NCBI RefSeq assembly: GCF_033807715.1
Contig: NC_084590.1
Span: forward strand, 36,793,505-36,857,504
Source: Cololabis saira
Taxonomy: Eukaryota; Chordata; Actinopteri; Beloniformes; Belonidae
DNA length: 64,000 bases
Direction: 5' to 3'
Part shown: one piece after another, positions 37,901 through 50,281 of the stretch
How the letters are laid out: each line of letters starts with the position of its first letter
Position numbering within the stretch: the stretch's first letter is position 1
Made by a program: the position numbers and the translations under genes
The notes under the pieces: model-generated
What the model was told of the DNA's origin: nothing
Databases searched by the model: none
Seen by the model: only the letters and a program-made list of their open reading frames with translations

Positions 37901-40900
37901 CGACAGAGTACGAGGGTCAAAGTGTCACCTGTGTGTTTAAACATCCCAAATTTACACACGCGGAGTCAAGAGGCCTAACACTGCCAGCTTTTTGTGAGTA
38001 AATCTCAGATTTGGTGAACAAGTCGCTGTCTATGAAGTAAAGCAGAGACAGAAACTGTTCTCTTTCCATCGGCAGATCTGACTACGGGTCGGTTGCAATC
38101 AGAAGTGGGAAACGGCAGCGATGAATTCTTTGAGCTGCAAGAAGGAGAGACTGATATTGTCATTGACCTCGAGGTCAGAGGGAATGTGCCACGTTACAAC
38201 GCCTCCTGCAAAAAGTAAGGAATATTTTGTGATAATGCTTTGTGACTGTCACATGCAAAAACTGTGATAATCCACTCAGCATTTATCCCAAATGAGCTAA
38301 AAAAAGTCTCCAGATTGGATCTGAAGTGGGTTTGTCTGCAGGTTCCATGGTGGATCTAACTTTGTTTGTCCACATGGGTTTTAGATGGGGCTCTATTCAT
38401 TTTCTCAGGCTGGGCATATGCTACTTCCACTATATGTGGTCCACACGATTTGCCCCCTCTTGGCCCATTTAGGTCCCTGGTATCCCTCATGTGCCCCATG
38501 GCCATCCCATTCAGAGCCCATAACACTGAAGCCATGAGGGATTGGCGCCATTTACCCGTTTCAAGCTCAAGCCCGCTTTAAATCCTGCAGTGACCCACAT
38601 GGACGTGCTGTCCTGGAAGTGCAACAGAAAGTGGAGAATAAGCAGTTATGATGTCAAGCATGTTAAATCTGACATGCCAGGTGGAGATTGCTAGAGCATG
38701 GCACTGAGGTGCATCATGGGAACATTTAAGCAATTAACAGTCAATGCATCGTCAGTAAAATATGTCATTTTACTGCAAGGCCTTTTTTTTTATTTTTTAC
38801 AGTGCATAAAGTTGATTAGTGATTAGCTTTATCACAAAACCTGGTAATTTTAATGTCTGGTTTTAATTGTTGTGCACATTTTTCTCCTTTTTTTTTTTTA
38901 CATCAATCAGTGCTTTTTTTCCCCCTTCTTGTGTACTTATAAACTGTGACAACCTACACATCCTGTGGAGGATGTGGCGACACATTTGGTGGCACAAAAC
39001 CACGAGTGACAGACAGCAGGAACCAGATTTAGACGTTTATATTTTGTTTTTACATTTTGCATGAGTTGTCACGACATTAGGTTTTCTCTTACGTTTTGAT
39101 CGTTGGAAAACAACTATACACAAAAAAACATTTTTATTGCAACGTCTGTGTAGAAGATCTAGTCATGTCATTTGTAAATGTGCTTTCTTTTTCTGTTTTT
39201 CTAATGACACACAAAATAAAATCCCTTATATCATAATAATATATAATCTACTTAATAATGTTTTTTTTTTTAATTTATTGACATCATTGTCATAGTTTAA
39301 ACTAGCATCCTTTCTGTTTACACCTGTGATCTTTCATATGTTCATGTTCCTGCTGTATTTGCCCTGCAGAGATGACAAGCCTTTGCCTGACGGTGTGGAG
39401 CTGCTGGGCCGAAACTTCACAGTTCGGGGTCCTGTTGAGCATCAGCATGCCGGTCTGTATCAGTGTGACTTCTCTTATCATCACCTTAAAGCGACGCTGA
39501 GGCTTAATGTCACAGTCAAACCTCAGGATCTGCGGCCTGGTAGGTGAAACTTACTTCCACGTTCAATCACTTCATTGTTTTACTGTAAAATCTTGATGTG
39601 GAATCATGTCTGCACACCTTTCCTCTCAGTTCCTCCCACGATCGGAGTTGAGCTGCGCAGCGAAGATGGACGCGTGGTGCTGGAGTGCGCAGCGGCAGAT
39701 GCTGTTCCTGCAGCCAGTGTGACCTGGCTTCTTCCCGTGGGTCTCTCTGACGACCTTTGGTTCAGCTCCACATCTTATAATGGAAGCCACTCTGTCAGGG
39801 GAGTTTTGAACCTCCCGGCCTGTTCGCCCTGGGAGCTCACTGCGCAGTGCGTGATAAATCACCCAGCATTTGAGGAACCAGAGAACAGAAGCATAACCCT
39901 CCCTCTCTGCGGTTTGTTTAATCAGCTGATGGATAATTTTTAGCCTCAGACATATTTGTCCATGTATGTAGACGCTTCATTACATGCTGTTCTTCTCTTT
40001 CCCACGCAGCTCGCCCCAACATCACCGTCGGTGCCAGCGTGGCGTGGAGAGATGGTCACAAGTACACAAAGCTGCAGTGCTCTGCGATCAGCGTGGCCTC
40101 TGCTGCAACTATAAGCTGGCACACTGAAAACAACGACACCATCAGCCACATGATGGAGACTGAAGTCCAGGCCGAGGGTCTGGTACTGACCCGGAGCTCT
40201 GTGGATTTACTGTCCTCAGCGTACGCCGGTCAGAATCTGACCTGCCTGGTGCAGCACCCGAGTCTGGACACACCTGAAATAAGAACGATGAACATTCCTG
40301 AGCAGCGTACGTTAGATCTTTCTTAGAAACACCTCTTTACTTGATATGCACAGCTGCTCATGTATTTCCTGCTTTCCCCCCCCTTTTCAGAACCCTTGCA
40401 GCTGAGTGTGTCTGTGGTGAGACAGCAAGACTCCTCTCTCTGGCTGGCAGCGTGTGACTTCAGTGGGGAGGGCGTTGGGGAAAACCTTACCTGGGTCCTT
40501 CCTGAAAATGCCGGGGGAGAAACATCCCTGCGCACAGAATATGTAGGACACGTAATGAAAGTGAGACTGACTTATGAGTTTCCTCTGGCCTCTCACGAGG
40601 GGCAGGACCTGACCTGCGTGTACCGGTCTGAAGATGGGATCACGGAGAGGAGGACCGTTCACATCCCCACATACTGTGAGTGTTACAAGGCAAAACCATG
40701 AGCACATGCTCTTTATGTAGAAACCCGTTCGAAGGTAAGGAGAAATCCAAACATACGAAGTTCACCTTTGTAGATCGTCTGAACTTTCCGCAGATATCTC
40801 CTCCCTGCGCATCCTGAATCACACGACTCCTCTGCAAAGCCGCTACGGGGATCAGCTGGTCATGCACAGAGTGGCCGTCCAAGAAAACCGTCACAACCAG

Positions 40901-43316
40901 AAAATACTGCTCCGGGTGGAAGGCAACGTGCCGGAGTACAGCCTGGACTGCAGAAGGTGGTGTGTTGTCCGTTATGAACCCAGATATGAACAAGTCAGGC
41001 TGCCGTGTCAATATCACTCAACAACAAAATTCAAAACACAACCATTTAAACGCTATCTTCAATGCAGACATTTCACATTTAAAACTAATAAATATGGCTG
41101 TTTGTGAAATTCTCATTCAGATTTAATGTGATGAAGAGGCCTTCAGGCAGCACGGTGTTAAAAACTAAACCCCATTATGTTGCATCATCGCTGAGTCGAT
41201 GCTCTTGTCCCAAACTGGATGAAATATGTTGCATTTCTTTATTTTTCATAAACTAAAACAAACAAACAGAACAGCCCTGTGAACCATTAATCTGAGACCA
41301 AAAAAAGGTTTGTTTAGAGCAATATATCAGGATATGGGAGCCTCTCTTTGCTCAGTTAAGGCCCACCGCACAAAATTCAATGTTTCCCACAAAAAGTATC
41401 AGCCTAAAAATATGAACATAATTGTTTCCATAACAATGATGTCATGGAGCATAATTGATGGAGATAAGCTGCAGTCTGGAGATGGTTAGTTTAGCGCTGA
41501 ATATTTCTAGAGATAAGATTATTGCTGACATTCCTGTAAATCCTCGATGACACTGAAAAGTTATTTCTCCGAAAGTTGGTCCCAAAGTTGAAAGTTCCTT
41601 ATGTTTCAGGAGCGATGGCTCAATTGTTCCCATGGATGGGGCTGCGATGATCCTTCAGACTGACGTCTCAGGGCAGGACAACAGACAGTACATCTGCTCA
41701 GCTTCTTTCTACCACCACCGAGCCACGGTCAACATCCAGGTGGAAGTCATGAGACAGGACGAGTTCTTGAGTAAGCATCTGTCCTCTTGTGACGTGTTCA
41801 TTTTAAAATATGTTTGAAGAGCGTTTGACTGACTCGTGGCTTTGTATTGTGTGTGTTTCTTGCAGTCATGGTGGCCATGATCTGCATCTCTTCAGCTTCA
41901 GCCATCCTCCTCATCCTCGCCGTCGCCCTCTTCTTTTGCTGGTGAGTTCCACAGGTGTCGCCTCGGCAGGTGACCCGCCGACGGGCAAGTCGGGGCAGCG
42001 CTGCCAGCCTAGTACAGAGACGAGACAAACAGGATGTGCAGATCTCTAACCAAACTCACCTACCAACCTCCGTCACCGCAGTATAGTAGTTCACAAACAG
42101 GAAGCGCTGTGGCTGAAGCAGACAGGTGTATATCTGCCACCGCAGCACGGCATGCACGCAGGTAGAAATGGTTCATCAGTGTGAATAACACATTTAATTT
42201 TTTTTTCCATTTTCCTGCTCTGGCTTGGAGCAGTGTTACTTCTGGCAATTTGTGCAATAGACTGCTGATAGCTGGCCCATTATCATCAATACCACGTTGC
42301 AAAAGCCAAGGTAAAGGGATCAGAAAGTCCACATGTTCGGAAGCTATTAGTATAATGAAATTCAAGCTACCATTCATCAGTCTAAAAATCCCCACATGAA
42401 TCCCTTAATGTTGTTGATGTTGGACAACATCTTTTACAGCTGGGGAGGGATATCAGACACAATCCTGCGAGTGTTTATGTTTTTCTGTCTGCAGAAATTT
42501 CCAGATTTCCACACTGAAACTAGTACCAGAAGGTTTATCGTGGTCCAGCGGGGCCTGGCTCTGAGCAAAGCTGCACAGCCGAGCTTTCAGACACCTGTGG
42601 TATGTGGCCTAAGTGTCAGTGCAGTGGGAAGGTCTGTCAGGGTAATATGGAAAGGTCAGCCACCCTGTGAGCAACAAGTAAACATGACTCCCTATAAGAG
42701 GTTTGCTATTTCGGTCCCAACGTGAAGCCCATGCAGCTCTGGGGAAGCACGACAGCGGCCCGTCACAGCTGGGTTAAAGCCACGGAGGTCACAAGGCACA
42801 AAGCAAGGCGCTACTCGCAGATCAGTGAGGTGGACTCAGTTTTCCCCTGCCATCTATTGATACTGCTGTCACATGCTGATGCATTCACCCCTGCAGTCTG
42901 CCTCCTCCAGTTCATCCTGTTTATGATTGTGTCACATTGCCATCTAGTGGCGGCCGGCAGATCAGGCGAGAGGCAGGGTCCACCTTGGACAGCCTCCCAG
43001 CATATTCAGAGATGACTTTTTAAACTAATGCAAACATCTTTTGTCTCTCTTACAGCAAGAGAAACAACAAGAAACAATACAAGGTATGTTTTAATCAGTC
43101 GGCACACATGTTTAAGGTTTACATGAAGAACAGTGTTCATAAAATGGGTTTGTGATGTCCATCACTCAGGAGCAGGAGTCTCTCTCGGCCTTGACGTCTC
43201 TGATGTTGGACCCCGGCTCTCCTGAGGTCAAGAAGCCAGCAGCCACGGCGGGAGACAAGGAGTACGCTCAGCTGACCAGATACTCCATCGTCATTGACAT
43301 CAAGAGCACAGTGTGA
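31169..43316 (+). CDS. Multi-Ig-domain type I membrane receptor, nectin/PVR-like architecture
   Basis: I assembled 14 coding exons with consistent GT/AG sites and phases: 31169-31235, 34393-34722, 35442-35750, 37712-37993, 38076-38214, 39370-39539, 39630-39911, 40010-40306, 40391-40675, 40794-40956, 41610-41770, 41866-41941, 43056-43083, 43170-43316 (2736 nt, 911 residues). Exon 1 encodes the signal peptide (MGCSWLLLLGLVLNVSHC). D1 (residues 23-132) is V-like, with LSCRY and YICEF. D2 (133-235) and D3 (236-329) are C-like; D3 lacks the core Trp. D4 (330-432) is split by an intron. D5-D7 (433-720) are C-like and D8 (721-828) is split again. Exon 12 is the transmembrane helix. The tail (854-911) ends YAQLTRYSIV...KSTV. 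There are more than ten N-glycosylation sequons. LPDGVELLGRNFTVRGPV in D4 recalls nectin domain 3. It is likely an adhesion or immune receptor; ligand and orthologue are unknown. Most introns after exon 1 are phase 1 between domains. Confidence 0.85.
31595..31655. repeat. (TGCG)n/(TG)n microsatellite in intron 1
   Basis: Tandem TGCG units followed by TG repeats in the first intron of the Ig-receptor gene. Confidence 0.95.
31657..31734. repeat. (GA)n microsatellite in intron 1
   Basis: Uninterrupted AG/GA dinucleotides except one GGGAG break near 31678. Nearby frames rich in Arg-Glu or Ser-Leu are artefacts. Confidence 0.95.
31866..31954. repeat. (GT)n microsatellite in intron 1
   Basis: About 44 GT units, flanked by GTGCGTG. 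Poly-His-Thr or Cys-Val frames are artefacts. Confidence 0.95.
34736..35379. mobile_element. hAT-like MITE in intron 2 of the Ig-receptor gene, 644 bp
   Basis: Inverted ends TAGGGCTGGGCGATAT on the left and the reverse complement of ATATCGCCCAGCCCTA on the right, with many ATCGATAT-type subterminal repeats. This end sequence is typical of abundant fish non-autonomous hAT elements. No convincing 8-bp target duplication was found (TTACTGTG versus TGTGTTAT). It begins only 14 bp past the exon 2 donor. Confidence 0.7.
36950..37040 (-). mobile_element. Decayed SINE fragment in intron 3
   Basis: The minus strand shows a short, diverged match to the 3' body of V-SINE-like repeats (plus strand reads TTTCCAAAC...CAGGGTTGCGGGGG...CCCAGCTGTCACAGG). 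Only a fragment remains. Confidence 0.35.
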
Positions 43317-43559
43317 AGACGGAGGCGCTTTGCAGCGTTTTGTTTAAATCAGCTTACATTGTGCAGAAGCTAGCGAGGAAAACTTACTGCAGCTACAGCA
43401 TTGTTAACAGCATTGTTTACAACTTCAGATTTATTTTTTCCATCAGATTGGCATTAATTTAGTTTTGCACTTTTTTGGTCTTACTTGAATTTTTGCAGTT
43501 TTTACACTTACTGTATTTTCAGAGATTTCTTTCCGTTTTTTTTTTTTACTGTATTTGCC

Positions 43560-43565
43560 AATAAA
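43560..43565 (+). terminator. Polyadenylation signal of the Ig-receptor gene
   Basis: AATAAA lies 244 bp after the stop codon, in an AT-rich 3' UTR. It is followed by T-rich sequence, so the transcript probably ends near 43,580-43,600. Confidence 0.65.
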
Positions 43566-43585
43566 GTGATTAACTGTAATTTTCC

Positions 43586-44600
43586 CATTTTGTTCTACTG
43601 CAACACATTTTCAGATGCAGTTGAGTTGACAACCAGACAGATCATCATCTAAAATCATCTAAACTTTTGAAGACCACTCGCTGTGCCAAAATAATGAGTG
43701 CTTTCCATAAAATCTTATATAATCTGCAAGATGATGCTCCTGCAGACAGACTGGACCTCAGGTTCTTTCTTCCCTGGAGAGTGCAGCACCATCGAATCAT
43801 CTTGTGGGAAACACTTACACATTCAAAGAATAAATACCACATGATACTGTGTCTCATTTCTTTAGATACTTAAAAGAACGTGCCTATTTCAAGATTCAAA
43901 TGAGTTCAAAACCTAAGATACATTCACAAATACACCACATATTCTTTAAATGTTTGTATTTTTAAAGATTATTTTCTGTAGTTTTGCAAGAAGAAATGTA
44001 CAATTTAAATTATTTATTGTATAAAACGAGACATGATTAGGAAAAAGTAGAACTTGTACCATAAAGAAAACAATAAATCACTGTAAAAACATTCCCAACG
44101 AACAACAACAGATCCTTAAACAGCAATGATCTTAACACCGGTATAAAAAAGTGGACCAGCTTAAGAGATAAATGCAAGGTTCTGCTGTGATCTAACCCAA
44201 CCTGAACTAAAGATTTGTTCATAAAACCTCTGAAGACCAGTTAAGACAGACGAGGGAATCTCTCAGAAACAGAGGGCTGAAGGAAGGATGAATGATAACC
44301 TCACAAAACAATAACAGGACTGTTTACTGCCACAAAACAATTATTTATAAGCAGGGAAACGTTGTAAACAAACTGTCTCAAAGGACTGACAACAAACTTT
44401 TGCTTTGGGTCATTTTTGTTCTTTTATTTTAAAATGAATAGTTATTTGGATGTCAGTTTAACTTAATATCAAGTCTGTGCCATTTTTTTAAAACAGTGAA
44501 TTCAAGAAACATAGTCCACTGATCTGCTAAAAACAGACATATTTAATATACTTGTTTTTCTTTTTACACTTCTGCAAACTTATGAAGTCCTCCACTGACA
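43586..44600. other. Tail-to-tail intergenic space between the Ig-receptor gene and rrp8
   Basis: About 1 kb separating two convergent genes. It must contain the rrp8 3' UTR (a TTTATT, reverse AATAAA, lies near 44426). I see no repeat with clear boundaries; the small frames here are chance. Confidence 0.5.
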
Positions 44601-47600
44601 TCATCTTTTCTTGTACACACAGGGCTTCAACTCCAATTGGACTCTCTTCACGTTTTTCGGCACATTTCCTGTCTTCGTGAATTCAAAGGAGTAGAAATGA
44701 GTGTTTTCTGTGTCCTAAAAAGGGAAAAAAAACAGCAGTTATTCTCAGAGGCTAACATATCTACCGGCTTCTACGTTCTTCGTGTTTTATTCAGAATGAC
44801 TTAACGTTTATCAACGTGTATTAATCTTAACCGCCAGTTAGTTTCCAACAATAAACCCGCTCACTGAATGTTCTTTTCAGCCTGTGGTTTCCTCCCGGCG
44901 GTTAATGCATGATATAAATGATAAAACACTCAGCTGGCAGCTGACTTTTAGGAGTAAGTATAAATCAGGATTTCTGTACTGACTGGAAAAACTAACTTTT
45001 TTTCAAATCCTTTTATTTAGACTTCACAGCTGAAACTAAAAGTGGAGGATGTAAATAACTGAAGTTCACCGTAACACTGCCCTCTCTTTATATCAGTTTC
45101 ACTTTAGGGCGGTGGTGCAAATGCTTGCACAATAATGATTAATATTTTAAAATGCCATACGGATGTTCCCGTCTCCTTAAACATGCTCGCTGACGTGGAC
45201 TCACCTTGTACATCATCTTGAATCCAAGACTTGCCAGCCCCGTCATAAAGTTTCTCACATTGTCAAATCTACTCGCCACTTCTGCGATTTTAAGGATCCC
45301 CCTGCAAACGTCACGGAAAACTCATTAAAAACACAAAACAGGGGTGAAGCCAAACATATGAATAATGACTCCACATCACATATTTTACCCTGTTTTTAAG
45401 ACTCGGTTGGCCTCTGCTATGAAGTCTGGCAGGTTGGTTCCCATCAAAGAAAGACAAAACACGGCGATGTCTACGGAGTGGTCACGAACAGGTACCTGCA
45501 CATGCAGATTGATTCCTTTTATAGAAAACAGAACACAAAAGAGCCTGTTTGACTCTCGTATGGAAAAATACTCACCCTGGACATGTCGCAGACCGTGACG
45601 AGCTCGCAGGTGGCTGCCAGGTCGAAGCAGTGCACTTTGTTCTTCACACTGCGAGCTATCTTACAGTCACCACAGCCAAAGTCTGCTACCACCAGAGAGG
45701 GAGGCCTGGAGGGAATGATTAGAAAATAAAAATCCGTTTTCAACCAGGATCGATGCAGCCTTACGAGGAGCAGTAGATCTTTTTTTTTTTACAAGACACA
45801 TTGTTCTTCTCTTCATGTATTGCTGATGTCAACAAGACCTTCTCCTCATGGCAGAGAGTTGTGTTATCTGCTGCAAGACTCCCGACGGTCTTCTACATAT
45901 GAGTGAACTGTATTTACTCATTACTACAGATTTGTGAGGTGACGTATGTCATTTAATTTTTTGAGATGACCTGTAAACTGTCCTCTGGAGGCTGAACTTG
46001 CCTTCCTGACAGGATTTTATTATGAATAATCATTGTTATTAATCAATCCAGAGATCTGAATTTAGCATCCAGTGGATTCAATTACCCACTGGACCTTTTG
46101 CTAAAAGATTAATCATTCATATGGAGATAAGATGACAAGTCTTCGTTAACTCTCCCCATAGAGAAGAAGAAGTAAAAAGAAGAATTGCCAATATAAAGTG
46201 ACAATTTTCTGTTTGATTTTATGAGCTAAGAGTTTTTTTTTTAAATCAAGTAAGGTTAATATATAACAGCAACAATATAGGAAACGTACTTTTTCTGGAT
46301 GTAGGAGATGATGACGTCCACCGGGTTGGCTGGCCACCTCTGGACCTGCGCTGTGTAACCTTTGTGGTAAATCCTGAAGGCCTGCGGGTCTTGTTGGAAC
46401 ATCCGCCTCGCCTCGCCGCTGGTTGTGGTGTACAAAACCTCGTTAATGTATCGGAATCGCGCCGACTCCAGCCGCTGCTCCATGCGGGACCGGAGGCTGT
46501 CAGCGGGACTTTGTTTCACCTCCTCCTCCTTCTTCTCCGGAGCTGCTGCTGGGTCCTTCTGGTCGGCTGGTTTCTCATCTTGGTCCGTTTCCTGGGTGTT
46601 GAGAATCCTCCAAAGCTTTTTTCTTTTCAGAATCTGCTCCTTGGTCAGCTCATGTTTCGGATCTTTCGTAGGAACCTGCTGATCGTTTGTGATCTGCACT
46701 TTAAGTTCACCTGCTTTCTGTTTTGATCCATCACCAGAAGATTCAGATGCACCTTTTTCAGTTTTGTTGCTCTTAGTTTTTTTCACATTTTCTTGTCTCT
46801 TGTTTTTTGTTTTCAGCAGTTTAGTTTCTCCTTCTTTTTTCTGTTTTTGGACTGCTGGCTGAGCGATTTTTTTGCTGCTAAGTGAATTTATTTTGATTTC
46901 TTTTGACTGTATATCAGAGGTCTTTGCTTTGTTTACATCCTCCTCTGGTTTATTCTCTCGGTATTTATTTTTACATTTCCTCTTGTTCCTCATCTTGTTT
47001 TTCCACTGTTGTCTGGTCATTTTCTTCTCACCCTCCAGCTTGTTTATAGTTACTTGTGGAGATTCTATAATTTCTTCATCTTTCGTCTCTCCCGCAGATG
47101 TGCTCTTTAGCTTCGTTTTCCCTTAAAGAAGAAGAAAATGGTCAGTATTTTATTTTCCTCTTCAGCTTGGGGAGGAGTATGAACATTTAACCATTGCATT
47201 GGAGACTGATATTGAAACTTTAACTGAACTTTAACTGATTCAACTGAAAAACATTTTAGAAATCCACAACCTATAAAGTCATAACTTTTAATATAACACA
47301 GTACTTTTTTCCCAATTCTCATTTGGTTTAGATCAGCTCAGCTTCTGTCTTTAATACTTACCAGGCTTGTTTACTTTCTTCTTCTTTGGTAAAGGTTCGT
47401 CCTTCTTGACAGTGTGGCTGATGTTTCCATTCTTTTGCTGTTCTTCCGACTCCTCTGCAGGCTTTCTCTTTTTCCTTTTCTTCCTCTTCCTCTGACTGTG
47501 GGAAGGATCTGCTTCTCTCTCACTGTCACTGTCCTGCTTCTGGTCATTGCTCTTCCACTCTGGTACTGATCCTAGAGTCTGCAGGGTGCGCAGCAGGCTC

Positions 47601-47945
47601 TTCCTCCCAACAACCTTGATTGACTGATCGGGGAATAATATAGAAAATATTTGTTAGATTTTTCCAAATGGTTGTGGTAATGTCAGGCTAAATAATACAG
47701 ATACACTCAGCTTTCCACAGCACTGCCACTGTCAATGATCCAGTCACGCTTTTTGAAAATAGCTATGTTTGGTACATAAAAATTAACTGGCTACTGAGCT
47801 TTTGGTACATTTGCCTAACAAAATCACAAAACCTCTGTACCTTTACATTTGTGCTGCTGTTCGTCGTTTGGATGTTTCCCTGGACACCTTTACTCAAACC
47901 TTGAACGTCTTGTTCATCATTCCAATCTTCATCTTCATTGAACAT
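44601..47945 (-). CDS. rrp8: Ribosomal RNA-processing protein 8 (nucleolar SAM-dependent methyltransferase)
   Basis: Seven coding exons on the minus strand: 47945-47841, 47623-47362, 47121-46290, 45705-45576, 45495-45389, 45301-45205, 44714-44601 (1647 nt, 548 residues), all with GT/AG borders and matching phases. The start at 47945 gives MFNEDEDW, like the human MFEEPEW start; an upstream in-frame GTG at 47975 is not needed. The N-terminal 330 residues are Lys- and Glu-rich (nucleolar type) and include the conserved [17 protein letters not shown] block near 160. The catalytic part starts around [20 protein letters not shown]. Motif [11 protein letters not shown] (405-414) binds [21 protein letters not shown] and the ending [11 protein letters not shown] follow. 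In yeast Rrp8 makes m1A on large-subunit rRNA; human RRP8 (nucleomethylin) also acts in rDNA silencing. It is longer than human RRP8 (456) through its basic N-terminal region. Confidence 0.95.
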
Positions 47946-48200
47946 TTTTCTCTGTCTTGCAAAAAGATAAGACACGTAAAAGCCACGTCCGCCAAACAGC
48001 TAACTGCTAATGTTAAGTCTCACCAGAAGGAACTGATACCGGAACGAGTGAATCTTATTCAGATTGTTACACAGTTTGTGTCGATGTTTACGAAGCTGGT
48101 ATGACAACTGCTGTTCTTTAATGAAAGTATAAGTGGATAAAAGCCATGACTAAAACGCAAGCAGAGTTTTCTTCTGAGGAAAAAGCCATGTGGTTGGTTT

Positions 48201-48260
48201 GCGTCACGTGGTGTCAAGGAAGCAAAACAGAGCCGTGGGCGCACATCGATGACGTAGGAG
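48201..48260 (-). promoter_or_regulatory. rrp8: Candidate rrp8 promoter elements (E-box and CRE-like site)
   Basis: About 260-310 bp upstream of the rrp8 start codon lie a perfect CACGTG E-box (48205-48210, within GCGTCACGTGGTG) and a CRE-like TGACGTAG (48250-48257). CACGTG is the core for MYC/MAX and USF factors and is common in ribosome-biogenesis promoters. The transcription start is not known, so this is positional inference. Confidence 0.4.
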
Positions 48261-48299
48261 ACCGGATCTCTGGGACATGAAGTTTTGTTGATGAGACTT

Positions 48300-50068
48300 G
48301 AGAGTACTATGTAAAACAGCACATAAGATCAACATTGAATTATGCACTATTGTCAATCTTTATATTTTATTAGGAGAATTTCACATCCATAAATGTAAAT
48401 TCCCAAACTCTTCTCCATTATTTTTTTTTTTTTTGATTGAAGTTGATTATTATCTTAAGTCTTTTAAATTAATTACAAATAGGAAATGTATATCAATGAT
48501 GGATATCCATTCTGAGATTTTCAATCATTAAGCTGTCACAAATATAATTTTCATTTTATGCGAAACATTATAAAGTCGGTCACACCAAGGTTTTCTTTCT
48601 TTTATGTATTTATTTATGTATTTATGTATTTATTTATGTATTTATTTATTTATTTATTTAATTTTATTTATTTATTTATTTTTTCTAATTTTCTTGCTGT
48701 TGTTGATGATGCATGACTGTGCTCTGTGCTGCTGATGTTGCACAGGTTGCGAACTAAAATGTCTGCTTGTTGTACATTGTATATTGCACACTTTCAATAC
48801 AACTCCATCCCAGCTCTCTTTGGGTGAAAGGCAGGGTCCACATTGGACACCTGATCACAACGAGGCCACAACCACACAAACAGCCACACACAGTCACACC
48901 AAAGTGAACTGCTTATAGTGAAAAATGTGTTTAAAAACACTAATAACTCCCCTTCAAATGAGCCCTTTCAACAACCTGTCCATTATGCTTGTAGTGTCCA
49001 AGCATGAACTTTTTCATTTATTCAGGGGAGTTGTTCATGTTTTTGCACAAATAAGCATTGTTTAAAAATGTATTGATAGCAATGTTGAATATTTAGTTTT
49101 TAGTTTGGGAACCACTGAATTAGCCTAACATACATGTTTTTGGATTGTCTGAGGAAACGACAGAACCTGCCCCAGTGTGTGCAAATTGATACAAATAAAT
49201 CTAAACTCGCATTTATCAACTCAAAAAAGTGTTTCAGCCATGAGAAAACATTTTTGTGTCTGTTCTTTTTTTAATCTTTTTTATTTGATTTAATGTTTTT
49301 TGACAAACTGATAACTCTGTAACACTATAATATGAAGGGTAGTGTATCATGTTTCGTTTATCTGAGTTCTGCTATTGTGAATCTTGTACACTGTTTTTAT
49401 TTATTTTCTTTTTAAATTTTTAAATTTTTTTGTTGTTAATTTTTTTACAAACCAACATGACCGGCGTAATATTGTCTGCGTAGAATTGTCTGCAGATAAG
49501 ACCACTTGAAAAATGCAAGAGTTTAACAGATCTAGAAAACACAACATGAATGGGCACTTGTTTACAGGGTTTGATTTCTTGGTTTTGGTTCTCAAATTGT
49601 CTACATTTTTTGATATTTTTTTTCTGCTTTTTCTTTAATATGGTTAAAAACATTTGAGGTAAGTCAACAAACAATCTTTTGTTGATGTAGGTCATCTGCC
49701 AGTTTATAATATAATTGGTTGAACCAGATTAACCTGAACCCACCCATCCATCCACCCATCCATCCATCCATCCATCCATCCATCCATCCATCCATCCATC
49801 CATCCATCCATCCATCCATCCATCCATCCATCCATCCATCCATCCATCCATCCATCCATCCATCCATCAGAAACCTTCCAGCTGTGAGACAGCAGTTTTA
49901 TTTCTCTTAAGCAATCTATAACATGTTGATGCAAAAAATAAACACACCATGATAGCTTACTATACTGGGATATTCACACTCAAGTATATTTTATGGTTAG
50001 TTTTACAGAGATTAAAAAATGTATATCAAGAAAAAAGATGAGAACAATATTTTTTTCACCAAAGGCCT
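48300..50068. other. Repeat-rich part of the rrp8-ilk spacer
   Basis: No gene. Contains a (TTTA/TGTA)n tract at about 48598-48682, a decayed antisense SINE fragment at about 48826-48900 (GGCAGGGTCCACATTGGACA), AT-rich low-complexity DNA around 49260-49440 and the (CATC)n array. Confidence 0.6.
49735..49868. repeat. (CATC)n tetranucleotide microsatellite
   Basis: About 32 CATC units with CACC variants at the left end. The Met-Asp-Gly-Trp and His-Pro-Ser-Ile frames across it are repeat artefacts. Confidence 0.95.
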
Positions 50069-50281
50069 GTAAGGTTCTTATTATCACAGAAGACCTCAGA
50101 AGCTTCAAAAGCTTGCCATATGCAGGTAACTGCTATTCAGCTCTAGCAGCACCCCCTCCTAGTATCACTTTTCTGTTTTTTGTTTTTATTTTTTTATTTT
50201 TTACACTGTTTTTAGATCCAAATAAATAATATATAACTGTATAAAAGAAAAAACTGAACACATGACCCGAGGATATGAATA
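50069..50281 (+). repeat. Direct duplication, copy A (intact)
   Basis: This segment, from GTAAGGTTCT through AGAAGCTTCAAAAGCTTGCC and GTTTTTAGATCCAAAT to GACCCGAGGATATGAATA, recurs at 52060-52733 with substitutions and a small deletion. Its right edge coincides with the start of a LINE 3' fragment, and the left edge of copy B coincides with the end of that LINE. Confidence 0.8.

Noticed and set aside
47946..47975. N-terminal extension of rrp8 from an upstream GTG
   Set aside because: The ATG at 47945 gives the conserved start; a GTG start is not expected in a vertebrate nuclear gene.
49664..49934. Met-Asp-Gly-Trp repeat protein
   Set aside because: Translation of the (CATC)n array; frames exist on both strands for the same reason.
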